DNA of 37,901 nt from Beijerinckiaceae bacterium (lineage in GTDB: Bacteria; Bacteroidota; Bacteroidia; Chitinophagales; Chitinophagaceae), in contig CAJCIQ010000047.1 in NCBI GenBank assembly GCA_903970475.1, forward strand, positions 1-37,901, written 5' to 3'. Within the stretch, counting starts at the first letter, position 1; every line of letters starts with the position of its first letter. The translations under genes were made by a program, and so were the position numbers. Shown here piece after piece: positions 17,074 to 24,556 of this stretch. The notes beneath the pieces were generated by a model. It had not been told where the DNA came from. It was given only the letters and a program-made list of their open reading frames with translations, and searched no databases.

Positions 17074-18405
17074 TTAAAAAACTTCCCCCAGGTTTACAAA
17101 TACGCCGCTATTACCCCGGAGGCCAAATGCATAATCAAAGGCTACATTGGTTCTGGAAAACTTATTAAACTTTAACCGGATTCCCGTACCTATGGCTGGC
17201 CACACTTTATCGAAGTTCCAGGTACCTAATTGGGAAAAGGTTTCTGCATTTGTAAACACCACACCTCCTATCAACCCGTTGTTCAGTATGCCAAATCTAT
17301 ATTCCGCTTCCAGGTCAAACATTTTATCACTCCGAAACCGGCTTTGGATATAACCCCTGCCGGTATTATTATAACTGTCCCAGGCTGTGCTCGGCAAATC
17401 CAGGTAAGGCGCTTTTCCACTTAATACCACCCAATTATAGCTCCAAAAGGCCAGGACATTTTTAGAACTACCGGGTAGATTGAAGTATTTGCGGGCATCC
17501 AGTATCACAGAAGTCCAGTTGTTATCGCTTCCCAATTCAGTCAGGTTCTGCCTTATCTGTAAGTTCCCGTAAAAGGAACCACCTTCGGGATTGATGGAGT
17601 TTTCCCTCGTATCATAAAGAACATCTATGGCCACTCCACTGGATACGGACTGGGGCTTGAATCCATATTTGTCATAATCCGTCACCATATTTCCTACCCC
17701 CAATTGTTCGATATGATAGTGGTAATCTAACGCAACCCCCGGACCGACAAAGAAATCCTTTCCTAATCTTTTCAAGGCGAACTGGTATAGCCTTACATAA
17801 TTGTAATCCACCTTATACCCATCGCTTAAGGTTGTTTCTCCTCCCAAACCATAGGTGTCTTCCGGAAACTGGAGGAACCTCCAGTCCCCAATGAAATTGT
17901 ACGCGTTCCCTTTTGTCCAGATAGAGGATTGAAGAGGTAGCACCAGTTGCCGGTTGGTTGTGACGCCAATGGAAGTTTGAAAAGTTGACAAGTTGGTAGC
18001 AACGGCCGTATTGGTATAAAAAGCTGCCTGAGCCCCGACGACTATCCCAAAACCAGTCACCTCAGAGTATTCAACGGTGGGCGCTCCGGAAAAATAGATC
18101 CTTCCGGCCTTCTTCACCGCTGTATCCAATCGCTTTTTAGGGTCCCGGTGCACGATGAGCAGCATGACATCAATCAGATCCTTTTGATGCGCGTAGTCCA
18201 GGGTATCGGCTTTAGTGGTGTCTTTCTTATTTGTTGGTAGGGTATCGCTTTTTGGTTTAGTGCTGTCAATCCTTACCTTGCTGGTGTCATTCCTTGCCAC
18301 CACCTTGGGTGCAGGTAAAATGGGATTGGTCTGTCCAATAACTAGTTGGTTGAACAGAAACACAAATCCTATCCCTAGAACGACAAAAGGTTTTCCTACT
18401 CTCAA
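17074..18405 (-). CDS. BamA/TamA-like outer membrane barrel protein (paralog 1)
   Basis: A 443-residue paralog of the next gene, with the same HQKDLIDVML-type region before the barrel, the shared block NSINPEGGS, the loop-6 motif TGRGYIQSRFRS, and an identical C-terminus NLGEVF. It differs in a longer Ser/Thr/Lys/Asp-rich linker after the signal peptide (about residues 32-70). The start is TTG at 18405: an in-frame stop (TAA, 18411-18409) lies two codons upstream, and later starts would lose the signal peptide. The upstream region 18406-18594 contains no gene and no clear promoter box. Confidence 0.82.
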   Translation of the reverse strand: MRVGKPFVVLGIGFVFLFNQLVIGQTNPILPAPKVVARNDTSKVRIDSTKPKSDTLPTNKKDTTKADTLDYAHQKDLIDVMLLIVHRDPKKRLDTAVKKAGRIYFSGAPTVEYSEVTGFGIVVGAQAAFYTNTAVATNLSTFQTSIGVTTNRQLVLPLQSSIWTKGNAYNFIGDWRFLQFPEDTYGLGGETTLSDGYKVDYNYVRLYQFALKRLGKDFFVGPGVALDYHYHIEQLGVGNMVTDYDKYGFKPQSVSSGVAIDVLYDTRENSINPEGGSFYGNLQIRQNLTELGSDNNWTSVILDARKYFNLPGSSKNVLAFWSYNWVVLSGKAPYLDLPSTAWDSYNNTGRGYIQSRFRSDKMFDLEAEYRFGILNNGLIGGVVFTNAETFSQLGTWNFDKVWPAIGTGIRLKFNKFSRTNVAFDYAFGLRGNSGVFVNLGEVF

Positions 18406-18594
18406 CGATTAATCTACGCTTGCGGGTTAAAGCCGGTTACTAAGACGGTGAATCAATGGTAAGGTTTATTTTGCATATCATCCTCAAAGCCAAAAAATAT
18501 AGAAAAATATGTTAATAAAACTTTTCCTTCCGGAAAGCGCTCAACGCAAGTTAATTCTTTCCAGAAGTGTGCCATTAATTACCCATATAAATTG

Positions 18595-18617
18595 AAAAGC
18601 CCCGATTCGGGGCTTTT
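18595..18617 (-). terminator. Terminator after tRNA-Val
   Basis: AAAAGCCCCG (18595-18604) and CGGGGCTTTT (18608-18617) form a perfect 10-bp stem with a 3-base loop, ending in T4 on either strand. It lies 7 bases beyond the tRNA 3' end and may also work for forward transcripts. Confidence 0.85.
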
Positions 18618-18624
18618 ATTGAAG

Positions 18625-18698
18625 TGGATCCTATTGGATTCGAACCAACGACCTCTTCCATGTCAAGGAAGCGCTCTAACCAACTGAGCTAAAGATCC
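18625..18698 (-). tRNA. tRNA-Val (anticodon GAC)
   Basis: The reverse strand folds as a complete cloverleaf of 74 bases. The acceptor is GGATCTT with AGGATCC (one G-U). The D arm contains TAGCTCAGTTGGTTAGAGC, the anticodon stem is CTTCC/GGAAG around loop TTGACAT, and the T arm carries GGTTCGAATCC. Anticodon GAC reads valine GUC and GUU codons. The discriminator is A and no CCA is encoded. A promoter lies about 55 bases upstream and a terminator follows directly. Confidence 0.95.
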
Positions 18699-18751
18699 GG
18701 GATTTTGACGCTTTTCTGCCCCGAGTGAGGCTCTTGGCGTCTAGCGGGAGG

Positions 18752-18782
18752 CAAATATAAAGAAACAATCGCTTTTACCAAG
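18752..18782 (-). promoter_or_regulatory. Promoter for tRNA-Val
   Basis: The reverse strand has TATATTTG (18759-18752), an exact -7 consensus, and CTTG (18782-18779) 19 bases upstream. The geometry matches the HU promoter in this window. Confidence 0.65.
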
Positions 18783-18850
18783 TGGAATTATCGCAGGTGA
18801 TACCCTCTAAATCCCCTTTTTGGATATCAAATGGGTATCAAGATAGCCCC

Positions 18851-19227
18851 ATGGAAATCCGTGCAGAAAACTAAAAGGGTAGGATCAGGCTTAGGTGGCG
18901 GTATGCCGGGGAAAGGTATACCCTTACACTGCCTCACCCATATTCTCTGGATGGGTTAACGCAGGCACACATCAAAGTGTCTGAAATCAAACTGGAAATG
19001 TTGAAGGGCAACTATGATCCTTCCTTACCAGTTATAAGGGAGGGGCGCAGGTAAACCGGGTTCCTTTAGTTGCACCTCCCAAAGCACCCCCTGCGCCTAA
19101 AGTGGTAATGATTCATGAACTAGCTGGGGCATTTACTCAATGGGCAACCCATATCAAGAATGTAGACATTGATAGCAGCATACATTACTTCTATATCCGT
19201 AGGCTATTAGAGAAATGGGTAAATTAG
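18851..19227 (+). pseudogene. Decayed tyrosine-recombinase (integrase) N-terminus
   Basis: Reading from the ATG at 18851 gives MEIRAEN, a TAA at 18872-18874, then KGRIRLRWRYAGERYTL and KVSEIKLEMLKGNYDPSL. This matches the arm-type N-terminal domain of phage-like integrases, where a GxxRLRWxYxGxRYxL strand is followed by a helix ending in GxFDPTLxxYK. Around 19028-19030 the frame shifts (consistent with one lost base) and continues SYKGGAQVN, then HELAGAFTQWATHIKN, resembling the core-binding domain, to a TAG at 19225-19227. The catalytic domain with its Arg/His/Tyr residues is absent. One stop, one frameshift and a truncation make it non-functional. It lies about 150 bases from tRNA-Val and points away from it. 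Confidence 0.6.
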
Positions 19228-19289
19228 TTGTTGTGTAAGAGATATTTGATCATTCATCTCCTATCTATTTTGTAATTTAGTGTACCAAT

Positions 19290-19520
19290 ATGCAACAATT
19301 CAAATCCCATACAAGAAGAGAAGCAAATATGTTGAGCATTCCTAAAATTATAACAGCAAGTCTAGCTGGACTCGCTGGTGGCGCTGCATAGGGTTCTTCT
19401 ATTTTTCCTACAGGTGGAATTATTATTGGTTGTATTCTTGGTGCCAGTGTCACTGGTCTTGCAGAATATCAAAGAGAAAGGAAGCTGCAATCTTCTTGCG
19501 ATAATTTGGAAGATTTATAA
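19290..19520 (+). pseudogene. Small glycine-rich membrane protein gene with in-frame TAG
   Basis: A 77-codon frame from the ATG at 19290 to the TAA at 19520 is interrupted only by TAG at 19389-19391 (codon 34). Read through, it encodes MQQFKSHTRREANML, then a hydrophobic Gly/Ala-rich hairpin (ITASLAGLAGGAA, stop, GSSIFPTGGIIIGCILGASV), then a charged tail EYQRERKLQSS. The glycine-zipper-like pattern on both sides of the stop suggests one original protein. I do not recognise the family. It may be a pseudogene, or less likely a readthrough gene. Confidence 0.45.
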
Positions 19521-19557
19521 TTCCTGCATTTCCCGATTAAAATCCCAAGCATCAAAG

Positions 19558-19872
19558 ATGGAAGGGTCCTTTTTTCAAGCCCATTGGATATTAGTTATAT
19601 CCGGGTTTGTAATGATTGCTTATATGATTACTGCGGCGTGTAAATGAAAACTCAGCAAAGAGTCTCTTGTAAACGTATTTGCCACATTTTTATCTGCTGC
19701 TTCTATTCTAAGCGGTATTAGTCTTGCATGTCATACCATTATCAAAAACAAGGTCGTAAATGATCCAATGAATCTGGAAGATTCAGAGCTTACCTATACT
19801 ATCATTGGCGGATGCGTGGTGGCCCGGATTGCGTTTGGGGAATTACTAAAGCAATTCAAGGAGTTAAAATAA
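19558..19872 (+). pseudogene. Small membrane protein gene with in-frame TGA
   Basis: A 105-codon frame from the ATG at 19558 to the TAA at 19872 is broken once, by TGA at 19645-19647 (codon 30). The first part has a membrane segment (HWILVISGFVMIAYMITAA). After the stop come SLVNVFATFLSAASILSGIS, a second membrane segment, and an acidic/amphipathic end with LEDSELTYTIIGG and GELLKQFKELK. Coding character continues in the same frame past the TGA, which argues for a recent nonsense mutation. Family not recognised. It is the last remnant in the patch beside tRNA-Val and is followed by a weak hairpin. Confidence 0.45.
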
Positions 19873-19895
19873 CCTATTCTCTTAAATTTCATTAA

Positions 19896-19918
19896 AAACC
19901 CTGATTGGGTAAGGGTTT
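19896..19918 (+). terminator. Weak hairpin terminator
   Basis: AAACCCT (19896-19902) pairs with AGGGTTT (19912-19918) around a 9-base loop, 23 bases after the broken small membrane-protein gene. The stem is short and the T-run is limited to TTTAT. Confidence 0.4.
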
Positions 19919-19976
19919 ATACGCAGGGGCCAAGCCTGTAGGCCGTATGATCAACGGTTATTGAGGCAGTAATCAG

Positions 19977-19984
19977 TAACTTTG
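19977..19984 (+). promoter_or_regulatory. Possible -7 box for the nitrilase-family gene
   Basis: TAACTTTG fits TAnnTTTG and lies 16 bases before the ATG at 20001. No clear -33 box is visible. Confidence 0.4.
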
Positions 19985-20000
19985 GTTTCAACCTTAGACT

Positions 20001-20792
20001 ATGAGAATCGCTTTGGCATCCCCTCAGCTTCCTTCAAACATTGCTGAGAGTTTATATTGGCTGGAAAAACTGACCAAAGAAGCGGCAGCTTCAGAAGCGG
20101 AGATCGTATGTTTCCCCGAATCTTTTATTCCCGGCTACCCTTTTGGACAGCATACGGGAGATGAAAGGACCCCCATACAACTGCAATTAGCCCTGGACAA
20201 AGCCTGCATAGTGGCAGCAGAAAATAAAATTGCACTGATCCTTCCAATGGATTGGTATGAAGGAAATGAACTGTTGAACGTCGCCTTTGTGATCAACCAG
20301 CATGGTAAGGTATTGGGCTATCAGGCAAAGACGCAATTGGATCCGACAGAGGACAATATTTGGATTGCAGGAAATCAGCGCAGGTTGTTTGAGATCAACG
20401 GGGTCAAATTCGGCATAGTCATTTGCCATGAAGGTTTCCGCTATCCGGAGTCGGTACGCTGGGCGGCTCGTCAGGGAGCACCGCTAGTGTTCCACCCACA
20501 TGCAGGGGGTAGCAATGAGAAGGGAACCCTGCTTAAAGAATGGGGCAGCATGGATAATCCTTATTACGAAAAAGCCATGATGATGAGGGCCCTTGAAAAT
20601 ACGATCTACTTCGCCAGTGCCAACTACGGCATGAAATACCCTGATTCTGCCAGCTCTATCATAGCCCCGGATGGCACGGTGATGGCTCATGGTATTTATG
20701 GGCTGACGGGCATCGTGGTGGCCGACCTGGATTTAAGCAAAGCCACGGGTTTGTTGGCCAAACGCTTTAAACCGGAAACGTTTTATACCTAA
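20001..20792 (+). CDS. Carbon-nitrogen hydrolase (nitrilase superfamily)
   Basis: The 263-residue protein carries the Glu-Lys-Cys triad of the nitrilase superfamily: Glu40 in CFPESFIPGYPF, Lys110 in YQAKTQLDP, and the nucleophile Cys142 in IVICHEGFRYPE. Such enzymes hydrolyse amides or, more rarely, nitriles through a thioester; the substrate cannot be read from the sequence. There is no signal peptide, so it is cytoplasmic. It appears to be a single-gene transcript, with a candidate promoter box upstream and a strong shared terminator downstream. The closest functional guess is an aliphatic or omega amidase, at low certainty. Confidence 0.88.
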   Translation: MRIALASPQLPSNIAESLYWLEKLTKEAAASEAEIVCFPESFIPGYPFGQHTGDERTPIQLQLALDKACIVAAENKIALILPMDWYEGNELLNVAFVINQHGKVLGYQAKTQLDPTEDNIWIAGNQRRLFEINGVKFGIVICHEGFRYPESVRWAARQGAPLVFHPHAGGSNEKGTLLKEWGSMDNPYYEKAMMMRALENTIYFASANYGMKYPDSASSIIAPDGTVMAHGIYGLTGIVVADLDLSKATGLLAKRFKPETFYT

Positions 20793-20843
20793 TTGTAATG
20801 ATCCAAGCCAGGAGGCGATTTAAATGTAATCGGTGCAGGCAAG

Positions 20844-20872
20844 AAAGGATGTCCCTGAGAGACATCCTTTTT
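20844..20872. terminator. Bidirectional terminator between convergent genes
   Basis: AAAGGATGTC (20844-20853) and GACATCCTTT (20861-20870) form a perfect 10-bp stem with a 7-base loop and T-runs on both strands. It lies between the nitrilase-family gene and the alpha/beta hydrolase gene. Confidence 0.85.
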
Positions 20873-20917
20873 ATCATTTCGAGGATCAGCGCTTCTTTCT
20901 TGAGGTTCAGCTGCTGA

Positions 20918-21739
20918 CTATGATTTAAAAAATGCCAAAAGATCTTTATTGATGGTAGCTGCTTCCGTTGTGGGCATGCCATGAGGGAAGCCGGGATAGG
21001 AAATGAGTTTGCCGTGCTTTAGGAGCTTTACTGCCTTGGCGCCGGAGATGGGGAAGGGAACGATCTGATCATCCTCTCCATGCAATACGAGCACCGGTAC
21101 GTCTACACTTTTGAGGTCTTCCCTGAAGTCGGTTTCAGAGAAGGCGGCGACGCAATCATAATGGGCTTTTATGCCACCCATCATTCCCTGGCGCCACCAA
21201 TTATCCTGTATGCCTTTTTTTATTTTCGCTCCCTGACGGTTGTAGCCGTAAAATGGGATCGTAAAATCTTCGAAATATTGTGGCCTGTTGAAAGCTGTTC
21301 CTTCCCGTATATCATCAAATACGGAAATAGGAATGCCATCCGGGTTAGTGTCGTTTTTCACCATAAGCGGTGTAACGGAACTGATCAGTACGGCTTTAGC
21401 TACCCGGCCTTTTCCATGCTTGGCCACATAGCGGATTACTTCTCCACCTCCGGTGGAATGGCCCACATGGATGGCATCTTTTAAATCAAGTGCTTTTGTG
21501 AGTTCAGCGACATCGGCTGCGTAGGTATCCATATCATTGCCGGTGGCAGTCTGGGAAGACCTCCCATGTCCTCTGCGGTCATGGGCGATGACCCTGAATC
21601 CTTGTTGTAGGAAAAACATCATTTGTCCATCCCAATCGTCAGCACATAAAGGCCATCCATGGTGGAATACAATAGGCTGTCCGGTTCCCCAATCTTTGTA
21701 GAAAATTTCAGTACCGTCTTTAACTTTTAGTGTACTCAT
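20918..21739 (-). CDS. Alpha/beta hydrolase, haloperoxidase/arylesterase type
   Basis: A 273-residue alpha/beta hydrolase. The nucleophile elbow is GHSTGGGE with Ser95, the acid is probably Asp224 in HGEDDQIVP, and the base is His253 in FPHGMP. The HHGWPLCADDW oxyanion region and HDRRGHGRS are typical of the cofactor-free non-heme chloroperoxidase/arylesterase group. These act as esterases or perhydrolases; the physiological substrate is unknown. There is no signal peptide. The start ATG at 21739 gives MSTLKVKDGTEIFYKDWG, the usual family N-terminus. The upstream gap to 22024 (285 bases) holds no supportable gene. Confidence 0.93.
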   Translation of the reverse strand: MSTLKVKDGTEIFYKDWGTGQPIVFHHGWPLCADDWDGQMMFFLQQGFRVIAHDRRGHGRSSQTATGNDMDTYAADVAELTKALDLKDAIHVGHSTGGGEVIRYVAKHGKGRVAKAVLISSVTPLMVKNDTNPDGIPISVFDDIREGTAFNRPQYFEDFTIPFYGYNRQGAKIKKGIQDNWWRQGMMGGIKAHYDCVAAFSETDFREDLKSVDVPVLVLHGEDDQIVPFPISGAKAVKLLKHGKLISYPGFPHGMPTTEAATINKDLLAFFKS

Positions 21740-22024
21740 AAATTGCTTGGTTTTATAGGAACAGGCGGCCCAATTATAATGCTAAGAAATAAAAGGTTGA
21801 TTAATAAATTGTTGCATTTAGGCGCCCCCACGAATTGTTGACGAAATAGGACTAATTGTCTACGATATTTGGTTTTGGCGCCAACGGACGCCGAAGCTAC
21901 CATCATGCTGATGGATTCCAAGAGGAATTAATTATTGGCGTATAATGTTAAATGGTTGTCGTGAAAAGACAAAAGCTTCCCCGCAGAAAGGTCTCAACTT
22001 TGATTCAACAAAATCAAATGCAAC

Positions 22025-22420
22025 ATGGACAAAAATGCAAAAGCGGTTGTGACCGAATTTTTAGCGGCTGTGCAAAATGGTAATAATGAAACTCTGGCTG
22101 CGCTGGTTAGCCCTGAAATAAAATGGGAGCAACCAGGTAATAACCAGGTATCCGGTTTGATGACTTCTGCTGGTGAGGTTTTCCAGATGGTTGGGAAAAT
22201 GTATGAATTGTCTGATAATTCGCTCCGGCTTGCCGCCATTAAATCCGTAACGGTAAATGGAAGCCAGGTAGCCTGTCTCCTACAGTGGACAGCGGCTAAG
22301 GCCAATGGGAGTCGGCTTGATGTAGAGAATGTAGATGTGTACCAGGTGGCAAACGGTCAGATTGTAGGCGCGAAAATTTTCACTGCTGATCTGGAGGCTG
22401 AAAATAAGTTCTGGTCCTGA
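22025..22420 (+). CDS. SnoaL/NTF2-like protein
   Basis: The 131-residue single-domain protein has the layout of SnoaL-like NTF2-fold proteins: an N-terminal helix (VVTEFLAAVQNGNNETLAALV) followed by SPEIKWEQPG, and a C-terminal sheet ending with NVDVYQVANGQIVGAKIF. Members include ketosteroid-isomerase-like enzymes and binding proteins, and nothing in the sequence decides between them. It is cytoplasmic, with no signal peptide. It is monocistronic and ends just before a strong hairpin shared with the convergent PhyH-like gene. Confidence 0.75.
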   Translation: MDKNAKAVVTEFLAAVQNGNNETLAALVSPEIKWEQPGNNQVSGLMTSAGEVFQMVGKMYELSDNSLRLAAIKSVTVNGSQVACLLQWTAAKANGSRLDVENVDVYQVANGQIVGAKIFTADLEAENKFWS

Positions 22421-22455
22421 GCGGGGTGTAAGGGCACAAGTGCCGCCATAGCTGT

Positions 22456-22489
22456 TTGAAGGGAGGTTCGGGAGACGGCCTCCCTTCAA
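22456..22489. terminator. Hairpin shared by convergent genes
   Basis: TTGAAGGGAGG (22456-22466) and CCTCCCTTCAA (22479-22489) form a perfect 11-bp stem with a 12-base loop. The right arm overlaps the stop codon of the reverse-strand PhyH-like gene. Only a weak T-rich stretch follows. Confidence 0.55.
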
Positions 22490-23433
22490 TATTTAGAAAA
22501 GCTGATATACTGGACAAATCTGGGTAACTCAGAGGTATTACTAGTGGCTGAATGAGGCAGGGTCTGCAACCATAATACGATATCCCCTTTTTTACCTGGT
22601 AAAGGCATACCGGTAAAAGAGTTTTGCATTACTTGTTGAGCGAGGTAGGGGTCAGGGTATTTTGAGATCCAATTGTCAAAACGTTGGTGAAATCCTGGAA
22701 CCACTGTCAAGGGGCCCCTGTTTTCCGGAACATCATTGAGATATACCAGGCCTTGGATGTAATCTAGGTCTGGTTTTGCAAAATCAATATCCCAATGAAG
22801 GGTATTATGACGGAATTTCCAGGAAGCAGTTTCCGGTGGATTAAAACTTACTTTTTCCGTATTGGCTATGATACGAGAGGTGCCGTAGAGTTCAGTGAAT
22901 AGCTGTAAAATGGAGGGCAGTCCTTTGATGGCATTGATACTTTCGTCCTGGTAAAGTTGAACCATTAGACCATGCCAATCAGGATGCTGGGGATACCAGG
23001 TTTCGGCACTAGAGAGGTCTACACCTAGTTGGGTACAAATAATATCGGTAACAGCATCACATAACGTTGGATCTACCAGGTTACTTATTTTGATATATCC
23101 TTGATCCTTCCAGCTTTGCCACTGTGCTGCACTAAGGATGGAGGGCATGACGGAATCTGCCTGAGGCGCATTTCCTTTGGTCCACTTTTCGAAAGCCTCA
23201 GCGGAGGCCCTCACTTTTGTTTCGCCTTTCAGCGTAATCAACCATTGCTCAAAATCGATAATGTTGTTGCAATTGTTATAAAGGTATGCATAGGTCTCAA
23301 ACTTCCCCAAGCCAAAAAAGCCCATCCAAATGTCCTCGGTCGCTGCGTAATCATTCAGATCAGCAGAGGGTTTGCCGGATTTGATGCACTGATGGTGCTC
23401 ATAGAAAACAGGAAGGAAAGAACAGTTGATCAT
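22486..23433 (-). CDS. Phytanoyl-CoA dioxygenase (PhyH) family protein
   Basis: A 315-residue protein with the Fe(II)/2-oxoglutarate dioxygenase core in its C-terminal two thirds. The iron ligands are His213 and Asp215 (LHWDIDF) and the distal His294 (LPHSATSN). Arg305 is placed to hold 2-oxoglutarate. Residues 1-95 are an extension with many aromatic residues that I do not recognise. Family members hydroxylate lipids or small metabolites; the substrate here is unknown. Divergent from a TetR-family regulator gene 111 bases away, which may control it. A possible -7 box TAAATTTG lies 56 bases upstream. Confidence 0.8.
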   Translation of the reverse strand: MINCSFLPVFYEHHQCIKSGKPSADLNDYAATEDIWMGFFGLGKFETYAYLYNNCNNIIDFEQWLITLKGETKVRASAEAFEKWTKGNAPQADSVMPSILSAAQWQSWKDQGYIKISNLVDPTLCDAVTDIICTQLGVDLSSAETWYPQHPDWHGLMVQLYQDESINAIKGLPSILQLFTELYGTSRIIANTEKVSFNPPETASWKFRHNTLHWDIDFAKPDLDYIQGLVYLNDVPENRGPLTVVPGFHQRFDNWISKYPDPYLAQQVMQNSFTGMPLPGKKGDIVLWLQTLPHSATSNTSELPRFVQYISFSKY

Positions 23434-23488
23434 GTAGTCATGGGGTTTATTGCTGGAAGATAAACAATAGATGGAAGGCTGCCAGATT

Positions 23489-23496
23489 CAAATTTA
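23489..23496 (-). promoter_or_regulatory. Possible -7 box for the PhyH-like gene
   Basis: The reverse strand reads TAAATTTG, matching TAnnTTTG, in the gap divergent from the TetR gene. The overlapping forward sequence ATTCAAATTTAAAAT loosely resembles half of the palindrome at 24529-24548. Confidence 0.35.
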
Positions 23497-23544
23497 AAAT
23501 GTAGATTACGGCCTTACTCACTACCAAATACTTACGCATTATAT

Positions 23545-24174
23545 ATGGGAAGAAAAAGTTTAAAGGATGTCCGCAGCAAGGAAATAATAGAAGCTTTTTA
23601 CAAGCTGGCTAAAAAAGAAGGCCTGGAGAATGCATCCCTGGCCAAAACGGCGGAAATCCTGGACATGAATCCCAGCCTGATTGTCCACTACTTTAAAACA
23701 AAGGAATATTTGGTGTATGGCCTCATTGAATATATACTGGATAAATACCTGCTCATATTTGATGTGCCCAAAACGATCGTAGATGATCCTGAACGTACCC
23801 TGCTAAGGGTGATTGACAATATATTTTCAGACAAGTGGAACAAATTGTTTGACGACAGTGTATCCTATAGCTGTTATGCCCTTGCTTTCAGGGATGGGGT
23901 CATTAAAGAGAAATATAAGAACTTATTGGATTCCCTCCGCCAGCGGCTAATTGACTTGATCGTTCAGTGCAACAATGCTGGAAAGTTGGCCGTGAAAGAT
24001 CCGGTCATTGCTGCCGATATGATTTTTATTTTGGTGGATGGGGCTTATTATTATCTAAGTCTGGTTACTGATAAGCAAGAATACAAACAAAAGATTGCCC
24101 GTTATAAGCAGCAGGCGCTGGGACACTTGCAGTTTGTCAGTGTTCCTTCTTTGCATTCAGGAAAAATGAAGTAA
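23545..24174 (+). CDS. TetR-family transcriptional regulator
   Basis: The 209-residue protein has an N-terminal DNA-binding helix-turn-helix (about 10-55: IIEAFYKLAKKEGLENASLA, then ILDMNPSLIVHYFKTKEYL) followed by an all-helical ligand-binding domain. The HYFKTKEYL segment is the TetR signature helix. It is divergent from the PhyH-like gene, a common regulator-target layout. A TetR-like palindrome at 24529-24548 is another possible target. The last 38 bases overlap the 3' end of the reverse-strand gene for a small membrane protein. The ligand is unknown. Confidence 0.88.
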   Translation: MGRKSLKDVRSKEIIEAFYKLAKKEGLENASLAKTAEILDMNPSLIVHYFKTKEYLVYGLIEYILDKYLLIFDVPKTIVDDPERTLLRVIDNIFSDKWNKLFDDSVSYSCYALAFRDGVIKEKYKNLLDSLRQRLIDLIVQCNNAGKLAVKDPVIAADMIFILVDGAYYYLSLVTDKQEYKQKIARYKQQALGHLQFVSVPSLHSGKMK

Positions 24175-24424
24175 GTGCAATGGTGGCCCACAATATATTA
24201 ATGATGATGTTGGGGTAGTCATCAGAAAAAATGGCACTATAGGTTAATCCTATTCCTCCAATCACATTCAATAGCGGATACAAAAGGCCATGCGCCTTTA
24301 ACTTCTTCAAGCTTAACAATAAGTAAGCTACCAGACAGGCTACGGCACCCACCCAGCCAAGCACTGTGGCTATATCCCTGGATAAGGTTGCCGGTATTCT
24401 TAATAAGGTTGCCAAGTGCATCAT
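24137..24424 (-). CDS. Small CBU_0592-type membrane protein
   Basis: A 95-residue protein with three predicted membrane segments (VLGWVGAVACLVAYLLLSL, LLYPLLNVIGGIGLTYSAI, IIINILWATIALTSFF) separated by KKLKAHG. The GWxGAxxxxxAYxLLSxxKLKAxxxxYxxLN pattern is that of the CBU_0592 family, whose function is unknown. The ATG at 24424 is preferred over an in-frame TTG at 24460, because the promoter box at 24465-24458 would place the transcript start downstream of that TTG. The 3' end overlaps the TetR gene by 38 bases in antisense. Confidence 0.72.
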   Translation of the reverse strand: MMHLATLLRIPATLSRDIATVLGWVGAVACLVAYLLLSLKKLKAHGLLYPLLNVIGGIGLTYSAIFSDDYPNIIINILWATIALTSFFLNAKKEH

Positions 24425-24457
24425 ATTTGGGTTATGCGCATTCGATTGCGCGGATCC

Positions 24458-24487
24458 CAAACTTATGGAAAAACCTTGTTAATCAAG
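24458..24487 (-). promoter_or_regulatory. Promoter for the CBU_0592-type gene
   Basis: The reverse strand has TAAGTTTG (24465-24458) and CTTG (24487-24484) with an 18-base spacer, the same geometry as the HU promoter. Confidence 0.55.
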
Positions 24488-24528
24488 CATTCTAGCCATA
24501 AACAATACAAATCAGGTAACAATTAATT

Positions 24529-24548
24529 AATTGAACGTTCATTCAATT
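24529..24548. promoter_or_regulatory. TetR-type operator palindrome
   Basis: AATTGAA (24529-24535) and TTCAATT (24542-24548) are perfect 7-base inverted arms around a 6-base spacer. The internal GAACGTTC is itself palindromic. Size and base composition are like known TetR-family operators. It directly abuts a forward -7 box and lies about 40 bases upstream of the reverse promoter, so it could control either direction. Which regulator binds is inference; the TetR gene at 23545 is the nearest. Confidence 0.5.
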
Positions 24549-24556
24549 TAATTTTG
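24549..24556 (+). promoter_or_regulatory. Possible -7 box for the first SusC/SusD operon
   Basis: TAATTTTG matches TAnnTTTG and touches the palindrome at 24529-24548, so a bound repressor would block it. If used, the message has a leader of about 245 bases (to 24808) in which I see no gene or clear fold. The -33 box is poor. Confidence 0.4.

Noticed and set aside
18541..20000. Attachment-site duplication of the tRNA-Val 3' end
   Set aside because: No second copy of the tRNA 3' segment was found on either side, and the integrase remnant lies on the 5' side of the tRNA, so integration into this tRNA is not demonstrated.
21736..21921. Reverse-strand frame of 61 codons ahead of the alpha/beta hydrolase
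   Set aside because: No recognisable family and low-complexity composition; it overlaps the hydrolase start codon by chance.
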